In this document: positions 35,691-42,855 of the stretch, piece after piece
Layout of the letters: each line of letters opens with the position of its first letter
Numbering within the stretch: position 1 is the stretch's first letter
NCBI GenBank assembly: GCA_963931055.1
Contig: OZ006987.1
Coordinates: 1,116,001 to 1,180,000, forward strand
Length of the DNA stretch: 64,000 nucleotides
Source: Coprenecus sp949297365
GTDB lineage: Bacteria; Bacteroidota; Bacteroidia; Bacteroidales; UBA932
Direction of reading: 5' to 3'
Program-made: the position numbers and the translations under genes
Notes under the pieces: generated by a model
What the model was told of the DNA's origin: nothing
The model's input: the letters and a program-made list of their open reading frames with translations, nothing else
Databases searched by the model: none

Positions 35691-35855
35691 CAAGGTCATC
35701 GACCGCCGCGACCAGATGCTGGACACATGGAGCTGTTCAGAGCGACCACGAAAACCCGAAAGGCCCTGCATCTCACCATGGTCACCACTTACGGTCTCAA
35801 ACCGAACGCATGGTCCGGCATGATACAGAACGAAATCGTGCCGGATTACACGCTC
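35691..35855 (+). pseudogene. Remnant of an AAA-type ATPase gene (C-terminal end)
   Basis: One frame reads KVIDRRDQMLDTW from 35692, resembling the VIDRxDxVINxCEMKF end of the nuclease-like domain in Bacteroidota ATP-binding proteins. Another frame from 35727 reads ELFRATTKTRKALHLTMVTT and YGLKPNAWSGMIQNEIV, the conserved C-terminus of the same family (usually followed by TLDDLF). A frame change and missing residues between the two parts, and the lack of any ATPase domain upstream, mark it as a decayed fragment. The first 177-type repeat starts about 70 bp further on. Confidence 0.65.
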
Positions 35856-35925
35856 TCCGCAAAGATGCGCCCATTCGCAGTGCGGCTGGCCGGACATTTT
35901 GGTATGGCCTGCTGTGCCCGATTGT

Positions 35926-36101
35926 CACTATGCATTTTAGTCAGATTGTATGCATTTGACAATAAGCACATTATCAACCCAGCATTATGTTAAGTAGGAC
36001 GGATTCTGGCCAAAACAGGCGTTTTTACCGCTACCTGACATTTTACAAAAATACAATACCCAGTCAATCAAGAAGTTGTAATATAACGAAAATGCATAGT
36101 G
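35926..36101. repeat. 176/177-bp TIR element, copy 1
   Basis: CACTATGCATTTTAGT (35926-35941) and ACGAAAATGCATAGTG (36086-36101) are inverted copies (15/16). The same arms bound equally long segments at 53796-53972 and 55204-55380. No target-site duplication is evident. The interior resembles that of copy 3 around GGCCAAAA and ACATTTT. Confidence 0.8.
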
Positions 36102-36191
36102 GCAGTATTAACGGGATGTATTTGGTATGATGTATATGAGATAAGCGGCAGGCATGAAAGTGCTGCGGAATACTGGCAATGTAGCCCGCCG

Positions 36192-36349
36192 ACTATAAAG
36201 CACCGGTGCTGCTTTTAACCTGCTGTCAATCAGCAATTACCGAATGTGCCGTTTGCGGTATGGTCTGTTTTTTCAGGCCATAGAGCCGCTGCATTAAAGA
36301 TACAAATCTGATAATCAACATATTAATAGACTACATGGTGCTTTATGGG
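36192..36349. repeat. 158-bp palindromic element, copy B
   Basis: ACTATAAAGCACC (36192-36204) and GGTGCTTTATGGG (36337-36349) at the ends, central TATGGTCTG-T6-CAGGCCATA at 36259-36282. Same length and geometry as copy A. Confidence 0.8.
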
Positions 36350-36453
36350 TAACACTGACTGCGGCATGACTTCGGACTTAATTCTATTCTTAATCTTGGA
36401 AATACCGTAACTGTTTATTAACTTTACCACACATATAAAACACGTACAACCTT

Positions 36454-36927
36454 ATGAAAAGATTTACCGCATATCTGACTGTACTGCTGCCGGCTATTAT
36501 CAGTCTCTGCCTGTCGGGCTGTAATGTGACATACCACACCTCTATGCCTTCAATGCCGTGGAAGATGGCAGCAGACAGCATAAAGCCGGATATACCGCCC
36601 AAGTTCAATGGAGGAGACCCATTGGTAGAATTTCCAAAATGGGTGTATCAGAACCTCCATTTCCCTGAAGAAGCCCGTAAGGCAAATGCCTCAGGCACTG
36701 CTTTAGTAGTGTTCACAGTCAATCAGGACGGAACCATATCCGACATAAATGTCCAGGAGAGTCCGCATGAGTCTATAACCGAAGAGATTATAAGAGTTTT
36801 TTCCAAGTCTCCGCTTTGGACACCAGCATACCTTGACGACAAGCCCGTCAAAGTAGTCTACGCCATGCCGCTGACTTTCAGGTTTCGGGACTCCGCACCC
36901 AGAATCCCGAACCGTCCCCGGTTTTAA
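36454..36927 (+). CDS. TonB C-terminal domain lipoprotein (free-standing)
   Basis: 157 residues; lipoprotein signal (AIISLCLSGCNVT). Residues about 50-145 form a TonB_C domain: PPKFNGGDPLVEFPKWVYQN, LHFPEEARKANASGTALVVF, VNQDGTISDINVQESPHESI, and SPLWTPAYLDDKPVKVVYAM. There is no transmembrane anchor or Pro-rich arm as in a true TonB, so it probably does not span the periplasm to energise receptors. Nearly the same domain occurs in the next gene and at the C-terminus of the BlaR1-like protein. Confidence 0.85.
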   Translation: MKRFTAYLTVLLPAIISLCLSGCNVTYHTSMPSMPWKMAADSIKPDIPPKFNGGDPLVEFPKWVYQNLHFPEEARKANASGTALVVFTVNQDGTISDINVQESPHESITEEIIRVFSKSPLWTPAYLDDKPVKVVYAMPLTFRFRDSAPRIPNRPRF

Positions 36928-36973
36928 CATCCCCCATGCACGGACAAAAGTCCCCGCGTAACTAACAATAAAA

Positions 36974-37333
36974 ATGGAGAATATAATGAACGGAGCAACT
37001 GCAATCGACGTAAGGCCGCTGTTCAACGGAGGAGAGCCAGGCATAGAGTTTATCAAATGGGTCTATCAGAATATCAAATATCCTGAGGAGGCCTGGAGAG
37101 AGCGTGTTTCAGGAAAAGCCGTGGTTAAATTCACTGTCAACACTGACGGCTGCCTTTCCGACTTCATCATCCTTCAAAGCCCGCATGAATCCATAAGCCG
37201 TGAAGTAATCAGGATTCTGTCACAATCACCGGCCTGGACTCCTGGCTATATAAACGGGGAGCCTGTCAGAGTAAGCTTGACTCTGCCGATTAGTTTCAGG
37301 TTTTCGGATTCCACAACTTCCCCTCTGCCTTAA
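36974..37333 (+). CDS. TonB C-terminal domain protein without signal peptide
   Basis: 119 residues. TonB_C domain from about residue 15 (LFNGGEPGIEFIKWVYQNIK, YPEEAWRERVSGKAVVKFTV, SPAWTPGYINGEPVRVSLTL). It lacks a signal peptide (MENIMNGATAIDVRP), odd for a domain that acts in the periplasm; Met at 36986 would not help. It may be a duplicate of the previous gene that lost its 5' end, or its true start may have a weak unrecognised signal. 46 bp after the lipoprotein gene. Confidence 0.75.
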   Translation: MENIMNGATAIDVRPLFNGGEPGIEFIKWVYQNIKYPEEAWRERVSGKAVVKFTVNTDGCLSDFIILQSPHESISREVIRILSQSPAWTPGYINGEPVRVSLTLPISFRFSDSTTSPLP

Positions 37334-37341
37334 CACATATC

Positions 37342-37410
37342 CTATCCTTACCAGCACTTGAATACCGCACTGGCACACACCAATTCAGCGCAATTAAGCA
37401 TAGGATAGAC
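37342..37410. repeat. CCTRTCCT hairpin repeat, copy 3
   Basis: CCTATCCT (37342-37349) and AGGATAG (37403-37409), about 70 bp end to end as in copies 1 and 2. The loop shares 'attaagcat' with copy 1. Situated just past the TonB_C gene. Confidence 0.45.
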
Positions 37411-37432
37411 GGCATATCTGCGCAGACGACAC

Positions 37433-37478
37433 TGCCCGGCGGTGGATCTCCTCAAAAGAATCCGGACCGTCGGGCAGC
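37433..37478. terminator. Long hairpin between convergent genes
   Basis: CTGCCCG at 37433 pairs with CGGGCAG ending at 37478, with a further inner stem GGAT/ATCC. It lies between the ends of the TonB_C gene (+) and the BlaR1-like gene (-). No strong T-run on either side; may act as a weak bidirectional terminator. Confidence 0.4.
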
Positions 37479-37502
37479 AAGCATACACCGCTACATCAAT
37501 GG

Positions 37503-38801
37503 TCATTTGTCAGAGTCTCCGCCCCGGAGCTGGAAGAGCACCGGGAAGGCGTATGTCACATTTACCGGTTTGCCGTCAACATAGCCGGGCGTCCAACCAG
37601 GTGACTCGGACACAACTCTTATGACTTCATTGTCTATAGACTCACACACACCTTCCAGAATCGAGATATCGGACACACTGCCGTCCTTGTTGATCTTGAA
37701 CTGCACAATGACCCTGCCCCGCATACCTGCATTACGGGCATCGTCAGGATAGGTCAGCTGTGCATAGAACCATTTTGGGAATTCCTGCCTGGCATCACCA
37801 CCGTTGAACTTAGGCGGAACATCCAGTGCAAAAAATTCGTACACCTTGGCTGTGTCGGCGGACTCAGGCCCGGCGGCAACGGGCTCCGCTGCACCAACCA
37901 GGTCATCCGTGCCGGACATTACATCGTTGCCGCCATCCGTCACATTGAAACTCATAGCGGCCAGAAGCAGGGGCAGGCAGGCGATATACGCCAGCGCCGC
38001 CCATTTCGTAGTCTTTACTTTCCTAATCATGGCTATTCGGTTTTTAAGTTTGCTGTGACCAAAGCTGTTCGCGATCAGGAAACGGCTGTCTCCCACAGCT
38101 TTTCTCACCAGCAGAAGTTGATATTGAGTAGCATCGACGCCTTGTTTGAGTACGGCCTCATCGGCCTCGTATTCGTGCATCATCCGAAGCTCGGAGCGCA
38201 TCATCCACACGAGCGGATTGAACCACTGGAGCGCACAGACCAGCGACATGAAAAGCATATCAGCCGAATGATGATGTCCGGCATGCGCACACTCGTGCGT
38301 CAATATCTCCGGATGTCCGTCATAGTCGCTGCGGCCGATTACGACATGGTTCATGAAGCTGAACGAGGGCAGGTCATGTTCCGCAATATGAAGCATCACG
38401 TACCTGTTCCCGTCATAGCAGTAACGAACACCTTTATATTGACGGATGACCTTGCGGATACGGCCCAATGAAACTGCCGCTGATATAAGGACGACGGTGA
38501 ACCCGGCGGCATAAAGGCCATACAGCAGTGCCTTCCAGTCCAACCCGCCTGCGGCAGTCTCCGACACATTTCCGCCTCCGACAACCGTCTCCGGCAGGAC
38601 AATCCGCAACGGCAGATAATCAGCTACCGGGGCAGAGGTATCCACATTGATCCTGACCAGCGGCAGCAGCAGACAGGCCACTGTCCCGGCCAGCAGGACC
38701 GCACGGTTGAGGCGGAACAGCGTGGTCTTCCTCATGAAAAGCATGAAGAAAGCGTAGAATCCCGCCAGCAGCAGGGCCGTTTTCAATATCCAGTGTATCA
38801 T
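37503..38801 (-). CDS. BlaR1-like M56 membrane metallopeptidase with TonB_C domain
   Basis: 432 residues. Three N-terminal membrane helices, then the M56 peptidase domain with the zinc motif HECAH (ILTHECAHAGHHHSADMLF) and the downstream glutamate in MMHEYEADEAVL, a fourth helix (about 268-285: WAALAYIACLPLLLAAM), a periplasmic linker and a C-terminal TonB_C domain (about 330-430: PPKFNGGDARQEFPKWFYAQ ... SPGWTPGYVDGKPVNVTYAF). In beta-lactam systems BlaR1 cleaves BlaI after sensing. Here the sensor domain is replaced by TonB_C. Its start overlaps the stop of the BlaI-like gene by 4 bp. Confidence 0.92.
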   Translation of the reverse strand: MIHWILKTALLLAGFYAFFMLFMRKTTLFRLNRAVLLAGTVACLLLPLVRINVDTSAPVADYLPLRIVLPETVVGGGNVSETAAGGLDWKALLYGLYAAGFTVVLISAAVSLGRIRKVIRQYKGVRYCYDGNRYVMLHIAEHDLPSFSFMNHVVIGRSDYDGHPEILTHECAHAGHHHSADMLFMSLVCALQWFNPLVWMMRSELRMMHEYEADEAVLKQGVDATQYQLLLVRKAVGDSRFLIANSFGHSKLKNRIAMIRKVKTTKWAALAYIACLPLLLAAMSFNVTDGGNDVMSGTDDLVGAAEPVAAGPESADTAKVYEFFALDVPPKFNGGDARQEFPKWFYAQLTYPDDARNAGMRGRVIVQFKINKDGSVSDISILEGVCESIDNEVIRVVSESPGWTPGYVDGKPVNVTYAFPVLFQLRGGDSDK

Positions 38802-39172
38802 TTTCTCAGGTTCTTACTTTCTATTTCCGCTATCAGGGCCTTCAGCTCGTCAAGTCCCATCTTCTCCTCCTCCACGAACTGCGAGACCAGACTGGTGTAG
38901 GAATTGCCGTAGTATCTCGACACCACGTCCCCGACAGTCTGCCCCCTGTACTCCCGCTCGCTCACCGCGACACTGTACTGATACGAGTTGGCCATGGGCC
39001 TGCGCACCACGAATCCCTTTTCCTCCAGAAAGCGGACCTGAGTCGCCACCGTATTGTAATTGGGCCTCGGCTCGGGCATGGCCGCCACTATATCCCTGAT
39101 GAACATGCTTTCTCCGCTTTTCCAGAGGATGTTCATCACCTCCTCTTCCTTTGCTGTAAGTCTCTGCTTCAT
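38798..39172 (-). CDS. BlaI/MecI-family transcriptional repressor
   Basis: 124 residues: winged helix (RLTAKEEEVMNILWKSGESM, PNYNTVATQVRFLEEKGFVV, RRPMANSYQYSVAVSEREYR) followed by the dimerisation tail that BlaR-type proteases normally cut. It is coupled to the M56 gene (ATGA overlap). An imperfect palindrome covering the -33 box upstream (39217-39239) is the likely autoregulatory operator. Confidence 0.92.
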   Translation of the reverse strand: MKQRLTAKEEEVMNILWKSGESMFIRDIVAAMPEPRPNYNTVATQVRFLEEKGFVVRRPMANSYQYSVAVSEREYRGQTVGDVVSRYYGNSYTSLVSQFVEEEKMGLDELKALIAEIESKNLRK

Positions 39173-39194
39173 ATCTTTCTGTATCTATTTACCG

Positions 39195-39239
39195 CAAATG
39201 TAATCAAAATTTCCATAACTCCTAAAATTTTTAGTAGTT
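39195..39239 (-). promoter_or_regulatory. Promoter and probable BlaI operator
   Basis: Minus strand -7 TACATTTG (39202-39195), 20-bp spacer, TTTA in the -33 position (39226-39223). A 23-bp imperfect palindrome at 39217-39239 (half-site AACTnCTAAAA, 20 of 23 bases symmetric) covers the -33 box, a place where a BlaI-type dimer would block polymerase. Confidence 0.55.
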
Positions 39240-39310
39240 TTCTTAAATTTCTTAATAGCCCCGGCGATCCGTCGTCAGCATCGCTCAAGCACAATACCGT
39301 CTCACTTCCA

Positions 39311-39344
39311 CAACGGCAGCATTTCCCGCATTTCCCTGCCGTTG
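39311..39344. repeat. Perfect inverted repeat CAACGGCAG / CTGCCGTTG
   Basis: 9-bp arms at 39311-39319 and 39336-39344. It does not match CIRCE (TTAGCACTC-N9-GAGTGCTAA) and is not followed by T residues. Confidence 0.55.
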
Positions 39345-39354
39345 CGGCACGGGC

Positions 39355-39383
39355 AACGGTATAGGCTAACGGTATAGGCTAAC
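39355..39383. repeat. Tandem 13-bp direct repeat
   Basis: AACGGTATAGGCT occurs twice back to back (39355-39367, 39368-39380) plus a further AAC. It lies upstream of hsp20, possibly an activator site. Confidence 0.6.
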
Positions 39384-39671
39384 TGACAAAATGTCGTGTA
39401 AATATTTGATTATCCGCACATTACGGACAAAATGGCAGAATTTTGCGACAAATTTGCCGGGTGGCAGGCGGCACAGGGCACTGGTCCGCAATTTGCGATA
39501 TACTCTATCGAACGCCCGAAAGGGAGGGCGGACCGGAGACCCGGTGAGGGGCTTCGGAAAGACTCCCGGGACCGGGACGGCAAAGGCAACGCAGCAATCC
39601 GGAAACGGACACTGCGACCGATGCCACGACAGGCCGGCGTTCGGAAACATTTTTAGAAACAATTTAAAATT

Positions 39672-40127
39672 ATGGAGGATAAAATTATGGTACCTAGCAG
39701 AAGAACACAGCAGAACTGGCTGCCCGCATTTTTCAATGACTTTTTCGATGATGACTTCAGGCATTTCGGCAACATGATGAGAACATCGTCACCTGCCATC
39801 AATGTCAAGGAGAACGACAAGGAGTACAAAGTGGAAATCGCCGCTCCCGGCATGTCCAAGGATGACTTCAAGATTCGCATCAACGAGGAGAACGAGCTGG
39901 TGGTCACCCTTGAGCACAAGGATGAGCACAAAGAAGAGAAGAAGGACGAGAAATACCTCAGAAGGGAATTCTCCTACTCGCAATTCGAGCAGACCCTGCT
40001 TCTCCCGGACGACATCAAGAAAGAGGAAATCAGTGCCAGCATGGAGCACGGTGTGCTGAACATCACGCTGCCCAAGAACACTGAAGCCCCTGTCACCCCT
40101 AAGGAAAGATTCATCGACATCAAATAG
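39672..40127 (+). CDS. Hsp20/alpha-crystallin small heat-shock protein
   Basis: 151 residues. N-terminal arm with WLPAFFNDFFDDDFRHFGNM, then the alpha-crystallin domain (about 38-140: SSPAINVKENDKEYKVEIAA, PGMSKDDFKIRINEENELVV, YSQFEQTLLLPDDIKKEEIS, MEHGVLNITLPKN). The C-terminal anchoring I-x-I/V motif is weak (RFIDIK). An ATP-independent chaperone that holds unfolded proteins. Followed by its own terminator at 40155. Confidence 0.95.
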   Translation: MEDKIMVPSRRTQQNWLPAFFNDFFDDDFRHFGNMMRTSSPAINVKENDKEYKVEIAAPGMSKDDFKIRINEENELVVTLEHKDEHKEEKKDEKYLRREFSYSQFEQTLLLPDDIKKEEISASMEHGVLNITLPKNTEAPVTPKERFIDIK

Positions 40128-40154
40128 TCGCGGACACAGTATGAAACAACAAAG

Positions 40155-40189
40155 GCCGCACTTCGGACATCCCGGAGCGCGGCTTTTTT
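40155..40189 (+). terminator. Intrinsic terminator of hsp20
   Basis: GCCGC (40155-40159) / GCGGC (40179-40183) with an inner CTTCGG/CCGGAG stem, followed by six T (40184-40189). Confidence 0.85.
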
Positions 40190-40223
40190 ATTGCCCCCCG
40201 CACCGAGATTCACCAAAATATCA

Positions 40224-40231
40224 TAATTTTG
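40224..40231 (+). promoter_or_regulatory. -7 box of the DUF6624 gene
   Basis: TAATTTTG, 25 bp before the ATG at 40257; no -33 match. Confidence 0.45.
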
Positions 40232-40256
40232 TTCCGGGACATAATTAAAATCGGAA

Positions 40257-41003
40257 ATGAGCATAAATAACAATCATACAAGAATAATCCTGCTGCTGGC
40301 GGCCGTCACGGCGGCTCTGAGCTGCTTCGGGCAAAGGGCGCAGGATGACAAGGGTCCCGCACATCTGGACTCGCTGCTGCACAGAATCTACCGGGATGAC
40401 CAGGCCGTGCGGCAATATTCCCTCAATATGGAAGGTATGGATGAGGACAGTCTCATGGCATACATACAGCGCATGACAGAGACTGACCTCAGATGCCAGA
40501 CGGCAGTATTTCCTATCCTCGACTCACTCGGCATTCCGGAAGGACTGTCCGACACTTCTTACAGCGCATTGTTCCTGGTCGTACAGCATTCGGATCTGGA
40601 GCATCAGAGGAAATACTACCCGCTGTTCGAGACAGGTGCTGAAAAAGGCCTGATCGAGCCTTCGGACGTTGCCACCATGCTGGACCGTATCCTGATGCAC
40701 GAGGGCAAGCCGCAGGTCTACGGCACTCAGACATTCTTGCAAATGAAGACAATTATCATCAAAGCCGGGGAGGACGGAAAACCGGAAAACGGAACCGGGA
40801 CGGCATATACAAGCGAATCTGCCAATTACCTCTGGCCGGTAGAGAATGCCGACAGTCTGGACATCCGCCGCGCAAGGGTCGGCCTGCCGTCAATCGGAAC
40901 TTATATGGAGATATTCGGGGAAATGGGCATGACTCTCCTATGGGACAAGGAGATGACAGTGGATGAGGCTTCAAGGATAAAAACAGGCAATAACCCAGAA
41001 TAA
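40257..41003 (+). CDS. DUF6624-type secreted protein
   Basis: 248 residues, signal peptide (RIILLLAAVTAALSC) that may be a lipobox at Cys23. The second half carries FLVVQHSDLEHQRKYYPLFE, MLDRILMHEGKPQVYGTQ and a closing DIRRARVGLPSIGTYMEIFG, the ordered motifs of DUF6624 proteins. The conserved His-Ser-Asp and Gln-Tyr-Gly-Thr-Gln could form an active site, but no activity is known to me. The class II aldolase gene follows after 1 bp, so they are one transcript. Confidence 0.8.
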   Translation: MSINNNHTRIILLLAAVTAALSCFGQRAQDDKGPAHLDSLLHRIYRDDQAVRQYSLNMEGMDEDSLMAYIQRMTETDLRCQTAVFPILDSLGIPEGLSDTSYSALFLVVQHSDLEHQRKYYPLFETGAEKGLIEPSDVATMLDRILMHEGKPQVYGTQTFLQMKTIIIKAGEDGKPENGTGTAYTSESANYLWPVENADSLDIRRARVGLPSIGTYMEIFGEMGMTLLWDKEMTVDEASRIKTGNNPE

Positions 41004-41004
41004 C

Positions 41005-41616
41005 ATGAATACAGACATTCCCCAGGAAATCCTGAATTATTTCTCCGGATGCGCCCATAAATGCGCCGAAGCCGGACTGCTCTCCTGCAGCAGCGGCAAC
41101 CTGTCCCTGCGCCTCCCGGAACTTTCCGGCGATTCCGGTCTGGCCCTGCTGTCCGCCACCGGCAGCTGGCTCGAAGAACTGCGGGAAGACCAGGTCGCCC
41201 TCTGCCGCATCAGCGACGGCACCTCACTGAACGGGGTGCGTCCCACGATGGAGGCCGGATTCCACCTCGGGACAATGCGGAAAAGGCCGGAAGTCGGCTG
41301 CGTCCTGCACTTCCAGTCCCCCTGTGCCACAGTCGTGGCCTGCATGAAGGACAAGCCCCGGGATTTCAACGTAACCCTCGAAGGACCGCTCTACGTCGGC
41401 CGTGAAGTGCCGGTGGTGCCGTTCCTCCCGCCCGGCAGCCCGGAACTCGCCGCTGCGGTCGTGGAAGCCCTCACCGCCCACGACATTGTCCTGATGTCCA
41501 ACCACGGACAGGTCGCCTGCGGCCCCGACTTCCCCGACACCTTCCGCCGCGCCGTATTTTTCGAGATGGCCTGCCGCATCATCGTCCTCTCCCGCGGCAA
41601 CTACACCACCGTCTGA
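41005..41616 (+). CDS. Class II aldolase/adducin-like protein with altered metal site
   Basis: 203 residues: SSGNLSLRLPE (phosphate loop), SATGSWLEEL, PTMEAGFHLGTMRKRPE (catalytic Glu), and SNHGQVACG (third metal His). In fuculose-phosphate aldolases the metal motif reads H-x-H-S; here it is LHFQSP, so the second His is Gln. This may change or abolish Zn binding. Cytoplasmic, substrate unknown. Stop is adjacent to the end of the convergent ATPase gene. Confidence 0.85.
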   Translation: MNTDIPQEILNYFSGCAHKCAEAGLLSCSSGNLSLRLPELSGDSGLALLSATGSWLEELREDQVALCRISDGTSLNGVRPTMEAGFHLGTMRKRPEVGCVLHFQSPCATVVACMKDKPRDFNVTLEGPLYVGREVPVVPFLPPGSPELAAAVVEALTAHDIVLMSNHGQVACGPDFPDTFRRAVFFEMACRIIVLSRGNYTTV

Positions 41617-42768
41617 TTATTCTTCCGGGAAAAACTCCTTCTGAGGATTCATCAGCCGCTGCAGGAACATTCTCAGAAGAATATCCGGGACATAATACAC
41701 TCCGTCCCTGACTGCCAGCAGTTCCATACTTGTCAGCTTGGCCGCCGCAGTCTGCACTGCACTGCTGGAGGCGAGAGAGTGACGGCGGAGGAAATCCACC
41801 CCCATTATCTTTTGGGCACGGACATCCCCGGCTACGGCATACAACAGTTCCTTCTGCCTTAACGGAATATCCGAGAGCATCATACGATAGCCCACAGAAG
41901 CCTCCTCTATGATGGAGTCCACAGTCTCCCTCAATATCGCCACTGTACATTTCCCACCCTCGGGCACGGTCGCGTATGCCTCGTGAAAAGTCTTCTGCAT
42001 ACAGTACGTATTTCCTTCGAAAAGCCCGTACACCTTGCTGACTGCCTCCGGGGCAATTTTTTTCTTTCCTTTCTCAAAATGTCTTACGACGAACTCTGAA
42101 TATTTCTCAGGATCAATCGGTTTCAGCTCCAGCATCGAGGCACTGTGATAAAACGGCCTGGCCGATGACATGAACATCTGCGACAGCATGTGGGTCTCAC
42201 TGCCGGAGAATATAAAATGCACATTGCCAAGATGCTGTATATGCGAACGGAGAAGGGCCTCGATATTTTTCTCAGGATACTTGCCTATCTGCTGGAACTC
42301 GTCAAAAGTCACGATGCACGGACGGTCAGCCTGCTCAAGACACTGGAATATCTCCGTCAGCGTATATTCAGGACGGGATATGTCTCCAAGCCCTAAGCTG
42401 AATGTCGGAAGGCCGCTGACTGGGTCAAAGCCGAATTCCGCATTGATGGATTTAAGACCATGGACAAAGTTCTGCAGCATCTTACGGCTCCTGGAGCGCA
42501 GACGGTTGAAGACAGCCTGACCGAATTCGTATGTAAATTCCTGAAAACATGCAGTATGCAGAATATCCACATAGAATGTGTAGTATCTCTCAGATATCTC
42601 CTCTCTGTCATAGCAGAAACGGATGAGTTTGGATTTGCCCAACCGTCTCTCAGAGATAAGGCACATATTTGCACCTCCGGTAACACTTCGGATTATGTGG
42701 TCTGATTCTGCTACCCGGTCACAGAAGTATTCTTTCGGAACGTCTCCGACAACGATAAAAGGATTCAT
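41617..42768 (-). CDS. AAA+/STAND-like ATPase (ATP-binding protein)
   Basis: 383 residues from Met at 42768 (MNPFIVVGDVPKEYFCDRVA); an upstream Met at 42831 lies inside the promoter palindrome and is excluded. Walker A is slightly off (SERRLGKSKL), Walker B reads CIVTFDEFQQIG, and a sensor-like IFSGSETHML follows. The C-terminal ~100 residues are a winged-helix domain (RQKELLYAVAGDVRAQKIMG). It belongs to the PF01637/archaeal-ATPase group common in Bacteroidota, often in accessory regions. Function unknown. Strong promoter upstream. Confidence 0.87.
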   Translation of the reverse strand: MNPFIVVGDVPKEYFCDRVAESDHIIRSVTGGANMCLISERRLGKSKLIRFCYDREEISERYYTFYVDILHTACFQEFTYEFGQAVFNRLRSRSRKMLQNFVHGLKSINAEFGFDPVSGLPTFSLGLGDISRPEYTLTEIFQCLEQADRPCIVTFDEFQQIGKYPEKNIEALLRSHIQHLGNVHFIFSGSETHMLSQMFMSSARPFYHSASMLELKPIDPEKYSEFVVRHFEKGKKKIAPEAVSKVYGLFEGNTYCMQKTFHEAYATVPEGGKCTVAILRETVDSIIEEASVGYRMMLSDIPLRQKELLYAVAGDVRAQKIMGVDFLRRHSLASSSAVQTAAAKLTSMELLAVRDGVYYVPDILLRMFLQRLMNPQKEFFPEE

Positions 42769-42800
42769 ATCGCGCCTGTATTTACTATGGTTTACAGGCA

Positions 42801-42842
42801 CAAATGTAATTATGAATTTTTCATTATGCAAATTTCATAATG
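42801..42842 (-). promoter_or_regulatory. Promoter and palindrome upstream of the ATPase gene
   Basis: Minus strand: TTTG (42832-42829), 20-bp spacer, TACATTTG (42808-42801), a full consensus match. The -33 box lies in the loop of a palindrome CATTATG (42822-42828) / CATAATG (42836-42842), a likely operator. Confidence 0.7.
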
Positions 42843-42855
42843 AGAATCGCATAAT

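Larger units (their letters stand above)
35555..36453. other. Intergenic region with pseudogene and two repeat elements
   Basis: About 900 bp containing an ATPase gene remnant (35691-35855), the first 177-type element (35926-36101) and copy B of the 158-bp element (36192-36349). No intact gene visible. Confidence 0.7.
39240..39671. other. Intergenic region upstream of hsp20
   Basis: About 430 bp. Contains a perfect 9-bp hairpin (39311-39344), a tandem 13-bp repeat (39355-39383) and a GC-rich stretch (39480-39650) with several short stems such as CGCCC/GGGCG. Short open frames here lack protein-like features, so I read the last part as a 5' leader of hsp20. Confidence 0.5.

Noticed and set aside
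39430..39452. Sigma-54-like TGGCA-N-TTGC sequence upstream of hsp20
   Set aside because: The GG to GC spacing is 9 bp, whereas sigma-54 needs 10.
39391..39777. Open frames before and across the start of hsp20
   Set aside because: Arg/Gly-rich translations without homology and overlapping the start of hsp20 in another frame; more likely a structured 5' leader.
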